Shown here: piece after piece, positions 23,447-31,978 of the stretch | Position numbering within the stretch: the stretch's first letter is position 1 | How the letters are laid out: each line of letters starts with the position of its first letter | NCBI GenBank assembly: GCA_963775125.1 | Contig: CAVZHQ010000002.1 | Span: forward strand, 744,001-808,000 | Reading direction: 5' to 3' | DNA: 64,000 bases | Source of the DNA: JAHECQ01 sp963775125 | GTDB lineage: Bacteria > Actinomycetota > Acidimicrobiia > Acidimicrobiales > SZUA-35 | The notes under the pieces: model-generated | What the model was told of the DNA's origin: nothing | Seen by the model: only the letters and a program-made list of their open reading frames with translations | The model's database searches: none | Program-made: the position numbers and the translations under genes

Positions 23447-23785
23447 TCAAACGGCGTCGGCGTTGAGCTCCCCGGTCCGAATTCGGATGAGCGTTCCGAC
23501 CGGAGTCGTCCAGATCTTGCCGTCACCGATCTTGCCGGTGTGCGCGGCCCCCGAAATCACTTCGGTGACCTTGGACGCATCGGCATCATCGACGACGATC
23601 TCGAGCTTGACCTTGGGGATGAAGTCGACTCGGTACTCAGCGCCGCGATACGTCTCGGTGTGACCACCTTGGCGGCCGAAGCCCTTGACCTCGGTAACGG
23701 TCATGCCAGAGATGCCGATTCCCCGCAGGGCCTCTTTGACCTCGTCGAGCATGTGGGGCTTGATCACTGCGGTAACAAGTTGCAT
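23447..23785 (-). CDS. PII nitrogen-regulatory protein
   Basis: A PII signal transducer of 112 residues that binds ATP/ADP and 2-oxoglutarate and controls ammonium transport and nitrogen metabolism. The T-loop has Tyr46 and Tyr51 (GHTETYRGAEYRVDF), Tyr51 being the usual uridylylation or adenylylation site. The B-loop is TGKIGDGKIW. Neither amtB, glnA nor glnD lies beside it, so glnB or glnK cannot be chosen. About 200 bases of non-coding AT-richer sequence separate it from the winged-helix regulator upstream. Confidence 0.92.
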   Translation of the reverse strand: MQLVTAVIKPHMLDEVKEALRGIGISGMTVTEVKGFGRQGGHTETYRGAEYRVDFIPKVKLEIVVDDADASKVTEVISGAAHTGKIGDGKIWTTPVGTLIRIRTGELNADAV

Positions 23786-23987
23786 AAAGGGGTGCTTTCT
23801 CTCGAGACCAGGGGTGGGCTCAACCCGCTGACGTCACCGTCTTAGAAGATAGCCGTCTTGGCCGGATGCTGTGCTGGAGTGTCAGCGTATGAACCATTCA
23901 TTTCTCCAATGTTCGCCTTCGGTTACGGGTCGTGGTCAGCAAGCTGACAGAAATCTGAACAATTTTCAGCGAGTGCCCGTAGAAGCG

Positions 23988-24626
23988 TCAGTGCGGAGAT
24001 AGGGCATACCCCCTCGATCGGACCGTGCGGATCTCGATCCCGAGTTCGGCGATCCGCCGACGCAGCCGAACCATGTGGACGTCGAGCACGTTACGAGTTG
24101 GCGACCCCCCAGGCCACGCCGCCTCGACGAGCACCATGCGGCTGACCACCGACCCGGCAGCCGCCAGAAGGGCGGCCATCAGCGCCGCCTCGGTTTCTGG
24201 GAGCGCGACCCAGTCGTCGCCGCAATGGAGCAGACCGTGGTCGTCGAGGACGATCCGCACTTCGGACGGCTGCGATCGACGGATGAGTCCGAGGACCCGG
24301 GCCTCGACGTCCTCCTCTGAAGCCGGTAGACGCACCCAGTCTTCACGGGGGTCAACCGCAACCGGTGCCGGCGCCGACGACTCGACCAGGAGGAGTCGAA
24401 GCCGCCCGGATGCGGCAAGAACGCTCCGACGACCGTCTTCTTCGGGCCAGCGCAAGATCGAAACCGCTCCATTGCCCGAGACCGAACCGGCGGTGACCGA
24501 ACCGCCGGTCACCAAACTCGCAGATGCCTTCGCCGCGCGCTCTGAGCCGACTGAAGTTCTGTTGGCTTGAATGCCGGCGGTTACGTCCATGGTGCGATTG
24601 ACCGTAAACGCGTCAGGTTTCGTCAC
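23988..24626 (-). CDS. OmpR-type winged-helix transcriptional regulator without a receiver domain
   Basis: The last 100 residues form a trans_reg_C winged helix: LPETEAALMAALLAAAGSVVSRMVLVEAAW, then NVLDVHMVRLRRRIAELGIEIRTVRSRGYAL. The N-terminal half (about 110 residues) shows no phosphoacceptor receiver signature. The frame opens at 24779, but a GTG at 24626 preceded by AGAGGGG is the better start (212 residues). It could be an orphan regulator working with PII next to it, or one controlling the divergent Fe-S gene. Neither can be decided from sequence. Confidence 0.7.
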   Translation of the reverse strand: MTKPDAFTVNRTMDVTAGIQANRTSVGSERAAKASASLVTGGSVTAGSVSGNGAVSILRWPEEDGRRSVLAASGRLRLLLVESSAPAPVAVDPREDWVRLPASEEDVEARVLGLIRRSQPSEVRIVLDDHGLLHCGDDWVALPETEAALMAALLAAAGSVVSRMVLVEAAWPGGSPTRNVLDVHMVRLRRRIAELGIEIRTVRSRGYALSPH

Positions 24627-24735
24627 CTGGTCCCCTCTGTTTCGGATTCGTGAACGCTCCCCGTTGCGACCGCGCCACTGTGAACAGGATTCGAGTCGTC
24701 CGACGGCACCCAAAGGCAGTACCGTCTGCAGTGTT

Positions 24736-27027
24736 ATGGACGCTCCCGCACGCGATGAAACCAATCCAGATGCACGCAACGTAACGGAGAACGCCCCGGG
24801 CAGGATCCGACCCTTTCACCTCTGGCTCGGCATCGGTGCGCTCATCGCCGCCGTCACTGCGCTGTCCGGTGTTGCTGCGGCGGTCTTCAATTTTCACGAC
24901 GACTCCGAGGTACAGCGAGAGGTCTTCCACAACATCCCCGGCGCGGTGAAGCTCGCGTTCTACACCGTCATCCCGCTGCTGTTGTTGTGGGGTTCGGTGC
25001 AGCTGGCCTATCGGGTCAAGAACTGGGAGCGGGGCGCTCCCGACCGCCGGGCGACAACGCCTCGCAACGTCAAGCGTCGCCTCGAAGACTTCCGCTCCGG
25101 CATCTACATGCAGACCCTGATGCGCGAGCCAGGGGCCGGCATCATGCACAGCCTCATCTATTTCAACTTCCTCATCCTGCTCGCGGTCACCACCGTGCTC
25201 GAGATCAACCATCAGGTCCCTGTCAGCCTCAAGTTCCTCCACGGCGACGTCTACAAGGCCTACGCGCTGATCGCCGATCTCGCCGGCGTCGGCTTCCTCC
25301 TCGGCATGTGCATGGCCATCGCCCGCCGCTACGGCCCCAAGAGCTGGCGCCCGTACCGGATCGCGGTGAAGAGCCGACCCGAACACCTCGTCATCAACGG
25401 AGTCCTGTTCGCCATCGGCGTCACCGGTTTCGGGGCCGAGGCCTTCCGCATCGCCCTCGACGACTCGCCCGAGTTCGAGAAGTGGAGCGTCGTGGGTTAC
25501 CCGCTCGCCCAGGCGGTTGACGGTCTCGGCAATCTGTCCGGTTGGCATCAGGGCTGGTGGATTGCGCATGTGCTCTCGTTCTGCGCCTTCCTGGTCATCA
25601 TCCCCGGAACCATGTTGCGCCACATGTTCACCTCGCCGCTGAACCTGTACCTCAAGGACAAAGACCGTCCGAAGGGCGCCATGCGGGCCATGCCGGACCT
25701 CGAGACCACCACGCTCGAGAACTTCGGCGCCAGCAGCATCGGAACCTTCACCTGGAAGCAGTTGCTCGACACCGATGCCTGCACGATGTGCGGCCGTTGC
25801 ACCGCGGTCTGCCCGGCCAACGCCACCGGCAAGCCGCTCGATCCTCGGGAGATCGTGCTGAAGACCGGCGAGGTCATGGCTCGCACCGGATCGCCGGCAG
25901 TTTCTCCCCCCATCGGCGTCGACCCCGAGATCAAGGTCACCGCCGACTCGATCTTCGAGCGGGTCACCACTGACGAGATCTGGGCCTGCACCTCGTGCAA
26001 GGCCTGCGACGAGAACTGTCCGGTCGGCATCGAGATCCTCGACAAGATCCTCGACATGCGCCGCTACCTCACGCTCATGGAGTCCAACTTTCCCACCGAA
26101 CTGGGCAACGCCTTTCGTTCCATGGAGAACTCGTCGAACCCGTGGGGTATCAGCAACACCACCCGCGCCGACTGGGTCAAGGATCTCGAGGTCGACATCG
26201 TCGACGGATCCGAGCCCTTCACTCATGAGTACCTGTACTGGGTCGGTTGCGCCGGCAGCTTCGACGACAAGAACCAGAAGGTCACCCAGGCCATGGCTCG
26301 CCTGCTCAACCGGGCGGGCATCGATTTCGGCATCCTCGGTCCAGCCGAGCTGTGCACCGGCGACTCGGCCCGTCGCTCAGGCAACGAGTACCTCTTCCAA
26401 ATGCTGGCCAAGCAGAACATCGAGACGCTCAACGGCATCGGCGTGAAGAAGATCATCACGCAGTGCCCGCACTGCTTCAACACCCTGATGAACGAGTACC
26501 CGCAGATCGGCGGCCAATACCAGGTCGTCCATCACAGTCAGTTCCTCGAGTGGCTCATCAACGAGGGCAAGCTCGACGTCAGCGAGGCCACCCTCGAGGA
26601 GCGCATCGTGTACCACGACAGCTGCTACCTCGGTCGCCACAACGACGTGTACCTGTCGCCTCGAAACGTCATCGGCTCGCTCAAGGGCGTGCAGATCGTC
26701 GAGGCCGGACGCAACGGCACCAAGGGCATGTGTTGCGGCGCCGGCGGCGCGCGCATGTGGATGGAAGAAGACATCGGCACCAAGGTCAACGACGAGCGCT
26801 CACGCGAGCTCATCGCCACCGGTGCCAGCCGCATCGCTACGGCCTGCCCCTTCTGCTACGTCATGATGGATGACGGCGTGAAGGCCCACGGTGTCGAGGA
26901 CGATCAGATGAAGGTCGCCGACATCGCCATGCACGTGCTCGAGGCCATCGAGAACGGCGAAGCCGCGAGTGCTGCGGCCCTCGCGGCCCGCCGGTCGGCC
27001 ATGGGCGCAGAACCCAGCGTCGACTGA
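24736..27027 (+). CDS. Membrane-anchored heterodisulfide reductase-like Fe-S oxidoreductase
   Basis: A 763-residue fusion. The N-terminal 340 residues hold about six membrane helices like a NarI/HdrE-type heme-b subunit. A ferredoxin-like domain follows with two 4Fe-4S motifs (CTMCGRCTAVCP and CTSCKACDENCP). The C-terminal half has two CCG-type cysteine-rich domains (CPHCFNTL; CCGAGGARMW; ACPFCYVMM), the HdrB-type site. The likely function is electron transfer between the quinone pool and a cytoplasmic partner, perhaps an acyl-CoA dehydrogenase/ETF. Homologues occur widely in actinobacteria. ATG 24736 is the start. The region to the divergent regulator overlaps by promoter only. Confidence 0.88.
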   Translation: MDAPARDETNPDARNVTENAPGRIRPFHLWLGIGALIAAVTALSGVAAAVFNFHDDSEVQREVFHNIPGAVKLAFYTVIPLLLLWGSVQLAYRVKNWERGAPDRRATTPRNVKRRLEDFRSGIYMQTLMREPGAGIMHSLIYFNFLILLAVTTVLEINHQVPVSLKFLHGDVYKAYALIADLAGVGFLLGMCMAIARRYGPKSWRPYRIAVKSRPEHLVINGVLFAIGVTGFGAEAFRIALDDSPEFEKWSVVGYPLAQAVDGLGNLSGWHQGWWIAHVLSFCAFLVIIPGTMLRHMFTSPLNLYLKDKDRPKGAMRAMPDLETTTLENFGASSIGTFTWKQLLDTDACTMCGRCTAVCPANATGKPLDPREIVLKTGEVMARTGSPAVSPPIGVDPEIKVTADSIFERVTTDEIWACTSCKACDENCPVGIEILDKILDMRRYLTLMESNFPTELGNAFRSMENSSNPWGISNTTRADWVKDLEVDIVDGSEPFTHEYLYWVGCAGSFDDKNQKVTQAMARLLNRAGIDFGILGPAELCTGDSARRSGNEYLFQMLAKQNIETLNGIGVKKIITQCPHCFNTLMNEYPQIGGQYQVVHHSQFLEWLINEGKLDVSEATLEERIVYHDSCYLGRHNDVYLSPRNVIGSLKGVQIVEAGRNGTKGMCCGAGGARMWMEEDIGTKVNDERSRELIATGASRIATACPFCYVMMDDGVKAHGVEDDQMKVADIAMHVLEAIENGEAASAAALAARRSAMGAEPSVD

Positions 27028-27042
27028 CGAGCGTTTGGTGGG

Positions 27043-27651
27043 TCAACGCCCGTAGAACAGCGGGGCGCGGTAGCCGGCGCCTCTGAACGGTTCGCCTGAC
27101 TTGCGAGCGAACCGCCACTGCAGCGAGACGCGCGGTCCCACGGCGCGCCCCGGCAAGTACGGGACCGAATGCTCCCAGTCCCTCTGGCACCGGCCGCCCA
27201 TCACCAGGATGTCGCCCGAGGCGGGCGAGAGATCGTGGGTCGCTCCCCTTTCCGGCGCGTCGCTGTGTCGAGCCGAGGTTGGGCGAAGCAGCCAAGGCCG
27301 TTGGACGCCGAAGGTCAAGATGACGATGACCGTGTCATCGAGCCAGCGCATGTCCGTGTCCCGATGAAAGGCCTGGCCGTCATTGCCGTCTCGATACTGG
27401 ATCATCGAGAAACCTTCGAAGGCGGCGTTGTAGCGGTGGCGGAGGTGGCGATGGGCCTCGGCCAGCACAGGGTGCGGAGCGGGTCGCCCTGGCTTCCATC
27501 CCGATCCCAGTCGGCGCTCCTCGACAACGTGGTCGTACCGGAAGAGACGGCTGGTCTGCCAATCGACATCGTGCAACAACCGATCGTGGACCGCGTCGGC
27601 GTTGGCGATCCAGCCTCGCCCGACGTCGACCCAAGACCGCTCGTCGAGCAT
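27043..27651 (-). CDS. AlkB-like 2-oxoglutarate-dependent dioxygenase
   Basis: A 202-residue protein with the AlkB fold. The iron ligands are His96 and Asp98 (AFHRDTDMRWL) and His161 (WEHSVPY). The 2-oxoglutarate-binding arginine lies in RVSLQWR (174-180). The family repairs alkylated bases or demethylates RNA. The nucleotide-recognition lid at the N-terminus is short, so DNA/RNA specificity is uncertain. Lies 37 bases downstream of dcd on the same strand and may share a transcript with it, linking nucleotide-pool and alkylation defence. Confidence 0.85.
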   Translation of the reverse strand: MLDERSWVDVGRGWIANADAVHDRLLHDVDWQTSRLFRYDHVVEERRLGSGWKPGRPAPHPVLAEAHRHLRHRYNAAFEGFSMIQYRDGNDGQAFHRDTDMRWLDDTVIVILTFGVQRPWLLRPTSARHSDAPERGATHDLSPASGDILVMGGRCQRDWEHSVPYLPGRAVGPRVSLQWRFARKSGEPFRGAGYRAPLFYGR

Positions 27652-27688
27652 GATGCGCTCGAAGACGCTCTCTCGATCGAAGGTCGGC

Positions 27689-28258
27689 TCAGCGTGGATC
27701 GAAGTTCTCCCAATAGCGGCTGGGCCGAGGGCCTCTCTGGCCTTGGTATTTCGACCCGAGCTCAGAGCTGCCGTAGGGCTTGTCCGCCTCGGTGGTCATC
27801 CGAATGAAGCTGATCTGGCCGATCTTCATTCCGGGGTAGAGCGTGATGGGGAGGCTCGCCACGTTGGAAAATTCGAGGGTGAGCTGACCATCCCAGCCGG
27901 CATCGACGAAGCCGGCGGTGGTGTGGATGAGCAAGCCGAGCCGACCAAGCGACGATTTACCCTCGATGCGCCCGACCAGGTCGGCCGGGATCGCCACCCG
28001 TTCCGCGGTGGAGCCCAGTACGAACTCGCCCGGATGCAGAATGAACGGGTTGTCGTCAGCGGCCTCGACCAGCTCGGTGAGCTCTTCGAGGTTCTGTTTG
28101 ACATCGATGTGGCTGAGCGTGTGGTTGCGGAACACCCGGAAGTACTTGTCGAGCCGGAGATCGACCGAACTCGGCTGGACCGCCGCATCCTCGTAGGGCT
28201 CGATGATGATGCGCCCTGCGGCGATCTCTTCCTTGATGGTCCGGTCCGAGAGAATCAC
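27689..28258 (-). CDS. dcd: dCTP deaminase, probably bifunctional (dCTP to dUMP)
   Basis: A trimeric enzyme of 189 residues acting on dCTP. KSSLGRLGLLIH, then TTAGFVDAGWDG, SNVASLPITLYPGMKIGQ and YQGQRGPRPSRY match the actinobacterial bifunctional dCTP deaminase/dUTPase closely in order and length, as in the mycobacterial enzyme. The ATG at 28258 is the usual start (MILSDRTIKEEI). Probable role: making dUMP for thymidylate synthesis while avoiding free dUTP. Confidence 0.94.
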   Translation of the reverse strand: MILSDRTIKEEIAAGRIIIEPYEDAAVQPSSVDLRLDKYFRVFRNHTLSHIDVKQNLEELTELVEAADDNPFILHPGEFVLGSTAERVAIPADLVGRIEGKSSLGRLGLLIHTTAGFVDAGWDGQLTLEFSNVASLPITLYPGMKIGQISFIRMTTEADKPYGSSELGSKYQGQRGPRPSRYWENFDPR

Positions 28259-28274
28259 GAGCCGAGGCTAACAG

Positions 28275-29732
28275 TCACGACGACTCGTAGGTACCGGCGA
28301 CCACGAGCTCGACCCAGGTCCGCCCGGGCGTCAGCTCGATGACCGTCCCGTTCGCGTCGGTCAGTACGGCAGCGCTGCGAAGCGTCGGACGGGTCCAGGT
28401 ACCGTCGATCCGGCGCCCGTCGCTGAAGACGCTGACCTTGCCCGAGCCGACAAACACGAACTCAGGAACCGGCGAGCCGACGGAATCGGTCATGCCGGTC
28501 GCGGCCTCGGTGACGACAGCCACCACGACGTTCGCGGCCCCCACCTGCACTCCGCCGTCTGTCTTGTGCACACTGCCGTTCTGGGTGCGCAGCCAACTCG
28601 ACCCGTTCCAGTCCCACCGAACTCTGGACTGACCAAGGGTCACCGAAAGCACACTGGCCACCCGACTTGGGGACGATGTTCGAACGACGGTGGTCGAGAC
28701 CGAGGTCGTTGGCGATGTTGTGGAAGTTCCTGGCTGCTCGGTCGAAGACGTGGAAGCAGACGTACTCAGCTGCGAGGTCGAGGTCGAGGTCGAGGTCGAG
28801 GTCGAGGTCGAGGTCGAGGTCGAGGTCTGGGATGTCGTCGACGTCGCTCCGTCAGTGGTCGTGGTCTGGGCCGTTTGCGAACCGGTCCTTGGCTGACGGT
28901 AGGCGAACTGCGCAGGAGGGCTGCTGCCGCGGTGAACGAAGCTGGCGGAGTCGGTGAACAGGTTGTGGGGAATTCGACGGGACGAGTCACGCCAGTAGCC
29001 CGAAGAACGGGCCGCCGAATAGTTCAGGATGGTGTCCTGACCCATGATGATCGAGTCGACCATCCTGTTGGCTCCCGAGTACAACAATGCTGGTCCACCG
29101 AAGGCGTTGATGAACGAGATGTCGGTCGTTCGAGTCGAGCGGATCGGGCCGACTACCGCGGTCTGCGAGTGGAAGACGGCGGCGAATCGAGTCAGACCAC
29201 CCTCGACCTGCTCCTCGAACACGATGTCCGCTGCATTCAAACCACGCTGCGGTCGGCCCGCCGGGCTGTTGTCGATCTTGGCGATCACCGCCGGCCGGTT
29301 GGGAACCGTTCCGGGCAACCCGGTGAGCGGCGCCGTGCCGGGAGCTGCTACCGGCGGCGGAGCGGCAGCGCCGACGAGGACCTCGTCGAGCCCGAGGTTG
29401 CCGAGCACGCCGGTGTAGCCAGCTGGGCGGGGACCCGCGCCCGTGTAGATCGTGGTTGCCGGGCCGCGAACCTGTTCGTCGGCGGCAATGGTCTCTGCGG
29501 GGTCGAAGGTGGACGGCGGCCGATCCCAGTCTTCGAAGGCCGATGCCTCGTCGATCACGTACGTCTCGTAATCGAACGTGCTCGGGGTGGGTTCAGTGTT
29601 CGTCGTGATGGCCGCGGCCTCTGAGGCTGCGGGCGAAGCCGAGCCGTCGGAGTCGCTGTCCGAACACGACGACAGGGCGAGCCCGACGACCAAGAGGCCA
29701 AGCAGCAAGGATCGGGGACTCGGGTCGGTCAC
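28275..29732 (-). CDS. DUF3048-domain lipoprotein
   Basis: An exported lipoprotein of 485 residues. A signal peptide (RSLLLGLLVVGLALSSC) carries a lipobox with Cys near residue 23. The body matches DUF3048 (PLTGLPGTVPNRPAVIAKIDN; ADIVFEEQVEGGLTRF; VVGPIRSTRTTDI). It contains a Ser/Thr-rich insert (STSTST repeats) produced by a nine-copy hexamer at DNA level. DUF3048 proteins (YerB-like) are found at the cell surface of Gram-positives. Their function is unknown. The gene ends 17 bases after dcd's start region and diverges from the GGDEF gene. Confidence 0.85.
   Translation of the reverse strand: MTDPSPRSLLLGLLVVGLALSSCSDSDSDGSASPAASEAAAITTNTEPTPSTFDYETYVIDEASAFEDWDRPPSTFDPAETIAADEQVRGPATTIYTGAGPRPAGYTGVLGNLGLDEVLVGAAAPPPVAAPGTAPLTGLPGTVPNRPAVIAKIDNSPAGRPQRGLNAADIVFEEQVEGGLTRFAAVFHSQTAVVGPIRSTRTTDISFINAFGGPALLYSGANRMVDSIIMGQDTILNYSAARSSGYWRDSSRRIPHNLFTDSASFVHRGSSPPAQFAYRQPRTGSQTAQTTTTDGATSTTSQTSTSTSTSTSTSTSTSTSQLSTSASTSSTEQPGTSTTSPTTSVSTTVVRTSSPSRVASVLSVTLGQSRVRWDWNGSSWLRTQNGSVHKTDGGVQVGAANVVVAVVTEAATGMTDSVGSPVPEFVFVGSGKVSVFSDGRRIDGTWTRPTLRSAAVLTDANGTVIELTPGRTWVELVVAGTYESS
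28774..28827. repeat. (GAGGTC)9 hexanucleotide tandem repeat
   Basis: Nine perfect copies of GAGGTC inside the DUF3048 gene. On the coding strand it encodes an uninterrupted Ser-Thr dipeptide repeat (TCG-ACC units), so gain or loss of a unit keeps the frame and changes only linker length. Confidence 0.97.
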
Positions 29733-29842
29733 AGATCAACAATCGGCCGCAGGCTCACAGGTGAAAGCACTTCCCGACACGAGAGCAAGCTACAACCTCA
29801 GAGACTGCTCACAACCACACTTCGGCGACCGAACCTTGGGGC

Positions 29843-31060
29843 GTGATCGGCGAACCATCCCAGATCCTCGACGCTCTGCCCGATCCGGTGTTCCTGGTGG
29901 ACCTGGATGGCATGGTCGAATGGTTGAACCCTGCGACGGAGGACCAGCTGGGCCACCGGCTCAGCGACTGGCAGGGAAACAACGTCCTCGAAGCGATCCA
30001 TCCCGACGATCTCGGTTTGGCGCTGACCGCGTTGCGGACGATGTCCCAACGGGCGACCGACCAGGCTGGTCTGTTGCTCGCCGTCCGGGTTCGCCACGGC
30101 GATGGAAGTTGGATTCCGGTCGAGCTGCGGGGCCGAGCGCTCGACATTGCAGGTCATCGGCGCCTCGTCATCATCGCCCGGAATGTCTCGGACCGGCACC
30201 GAACAGCCATGGACGGAGGCGATCCGCTACTCCTCCGTACGCTCGTGCATCATTCGAGCGCCGTCCTGGTGCTGCTGGATAACGCTTTTCGTATCCGCAG
30301 CGCCAGCAGCGAACTCACCCGGCTTCTCGGTCACGACCTCTTGGCGGTGCAGGGGCTCGAGCTGGTTTCGCTCCTCGCTCCCACCGACCGCGAGACGGTT
30401 CGGGACTGTCTGCTCAAACTCGATCCCGTGGACGGTCAGGCACTGCTCGAGGCAGACTTCCTTTGCGTCGGCGGGGGCCGGATGCGCCTTTCGCTCACCA
30501 TCAGCGACCTGCGACAGGATGAGGTCATCAACGGTCTGCTCGTCAGTGGAGTCGACGTCACCGCCCTACGCAATACCGAGGCAGCACTCCGCCGGATGGC
30601 AGAGCTCGACACTCTGACCGGATTGTTGAACCGGGCCGCGCTCATGCAGCGGGTGCACCACTACACCCGGTCGATCGAACCGGTGCCTCTGGCGGTGCTC
30701 TTCTGCGATCTCGACGGGTTCAAGGCAGTCAACGACGTGCTCGGCCACGCTACCGGTGACCTGATCCTGCAGGATGTCGCGGCACGCCTCCAGCGCTGTG
30801 TCCACAGCAACGATCTGCTGGCTCGACTGGGAGGCGACGAGTTCGTCGTGATCCTCCACGACTGCGACGAAGCCGGCGCCCGGGTCGTCGCCAATCGCAT
30901 CCAGGACGCCATCGACGAGCCGTTCCTTCCCTTGGGCAAGTTCGTCTCGGTGGGAATGAGCATCGGCATCGCCTGCGCCGACGAGTGGCAGTCAGTCGAG
31001 CCACTGCTCGAGTCGGCCGATGCCGCCATGTACGAAGTAAAACGCAGCCGGAGGACCTGA
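29843..31060 (+). CDS. PAS-PAS-GGDEF diguanylate cyclase
   Basis: Predicted c-di-GMP synthase of 405 residues with no membrane segments. The first PAS domain spans about residues 7-115 (ILDALPDPVFLVDLDG). The second spans 128-240. The cyclase domain has FCDLDGFKAVND and GGDEF at 330-334. The allosteric I-site, normally RxxD five residues earlier, is HSND here (321-324), so the product-inhibition arginine is missing. No EAL domain. The PAS domains probably sense a redox or ligand signal. The GTG at 29843 is the start, in the short divergent gap with the lipoprotein gene. The tRNA-Gly gene follows. Confidence 0.9.
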   Translation: MIGEPSQILDALPDPVFLVDLDGMVEWLNPATEDQLGHRLSDWQGNNVLEAIHPDDLGLALTALRTMSQRATDQAGLLLAVRVRHGDGSWIPVELRGRALDIAGHRRLVIIARNVSDRHRTAMDGGDPLLLRTLVHHSSAVLVLLDNAFRIRSASSELTRLLGHDLLAVQGLELVSLLAPTDRETVRDCLLKLDPVDGQALLEADFLCVGGGRMRLSLTISDLRQDEVINGLLVSGVDVTALRNTEAALRRMAELDTLTGLLNRAALMQRVHHYTRSIEPVPLAVLFCDLDGFKAVNDVLGHATGDLILQDVAARLQRCVHSNDLLARLGGDEFVVILHDCDEAGARVVANRIQDAIDEPFLPLGKFVSVGMSIGIACADEWQSVEPLLESADAAMYEVKRSRRT

Positions 31061-31105
31061 CGGAGTCGCCGCAGCACGAGTCCACCCGCTACTCTGCAAA
31101 GACGT

Positions 31106-31179
31106 GCGGGTGTAGTTCAATGGTAGAACATCAGCTTCCCAAGCTGAATACCGGGGTTCGATTCCCGTCACCCGCTCCA
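31106..31179 (+). tRNA. tRNA-Gly (anticodon CCC), CCA encoded
   Basis: Acceptor stem GCGGGTG pairs with CACCCGC. The D-arm is GTTC/GAAC. The anticodon stem TCAGC/GCTGA closes a loop TTCCCAA with anticodon CCC. The TTCGATT T-loop is intact, the discriminator is T31176 and CCA is encoded at 31177-31179. The outer two pairs of the T-stem (CGGGG against CCCGT) do not form, leaving three. A TACTCT -10-like box ends 11 bases before the 5' end. Confidence 0.9.
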
Positions 31180-31238
31180 CACGAAAGCCCTCCGCCTGAT
31201 ACGGCGATGGCGGCTCTTCGGGAGCCGCTCGGCGGGGA

Positions 31239-31521
31239 TCACCCGGCGTCGATGAGGCCGCGACAGTACGGCCGCGACGGGCCCGGCAGCTCAGCGGCCT
31301 CGGTGGGCGTAAGCGGGCGCTCGGTCAGCATCACAGTGACCCGGTGTTGGCAGCTCAGCTGCCACGGCCCGCCAGGCCTTGGCGAGCACCCTCGGCACCG
31401 GAAGGTCCGACCCGTCGGGGAGCTGCGCGATCAGCCGTCCCCGGCCCGGCTCGGTGGCGGCGACCACGGAGGCCGACGCCTCGACCCAGGTCGACCTGCT
31501 CAGCGCCTCGGCTCTTGCCAC
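31239..31521 (-). pseudogene. Decayed antitoxin / excisionase-type helix-turn-helix protein
   Basis: A strong GGAGG site precedes GTG 31521. The first frame reads ASASVVAATEPGRG and LPVPRVLAKAWRAVAAELP. After a frameshift near 31345 the text continues as TVMLTERPLTPTEAAELPG and SRPYCRGLIDAG, then stops. In intact relatives the helix is LTxxEAAxLLGVSRPxVxRLIDxG, the excisionase-like DNA-binding domain of many toxin-antitoxin antitoxins. Here it is damaged and truncated, and no toxin (for example a PIN domain) follows. Confidence 0.5.
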
Positions 31522-31897
31522 GGTGCCGCCTCCTCACCCACGCGGTGACAGCTCCGGTTGCGCGCCGCCCACGTAGCGAGCCATGAAGCCGATTTCTTGG
31601 GATCGGTGAGTGGCAAGCAGTACGGAAAGGCGAGCCGAGCGATCATCGCGAGCCGGGTCAACGTCGCTGTTGGTGACCGGCTCGCCCCCCGACGACCTCA
31701 TCTCGGGCCCCTCGAGCCGGCCGTCCGATCGGTGCACCCCAGACGTTCTGGCACACGGAGCGGCGCCCTGAGGGAGCGCTCGTTGTGTTGCACGCCGGGG
31801 CTCCCGACGCGCCGTTCGGTACGTCGGCGATGAGGATGGAGGACGGATTCTTTCGCGCCTGCTACGACGTCCTCGACACTTTGGTTTGGTGCTCTGA

Positions 31898-31929
31898 GGC
31901 CGCCAGGGGGTGCTAGCACCCTCTGGCGG
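31898..31929. repeat. 32-base near-perfect palindrome
   Basis: Two 15-base arms (left GCCGCCAGGGGGTGC) flank a TA centre with a single mismatch. It lies about 50 bases before the FtsX permease start. There is no T-run, so it is not a typical intrinsic terminator. It could be an operator, or a recombination or transposon-end remnant. Confidence 0.7.
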
Positions 31930-31978
31930 CGGTGTCGCCACCCTCGCCAGATCGCTCAATTGGGGGTGGAATGGTCGG

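Larger units (their letters stand above)
31180..31978. other. Non-coding accessory patch beside tRNA-Gly
   Basis: About 800 bases without an intact gene. It holds a decayed antitoxin fragment (31239-31521) and a large palindrome (31898-31929). The remaining frames read as low-complexity or non-homologous. Its position just 3' of a tRNA is typical of sites where integrative elements insert. No attL/attR repeat of the tRNA end was found in the window. Confidence 0.5.

Noticed and set aside
24613..26226. A 537-codon minus-strand frame opposite the Fe-S gene
   Set aside because: Antisense shadow without family motifs.
28774..28827. Possible CRISPR array
   Set aside because: Short contiguous hexamer repeat without spacers, inside a coding gene.
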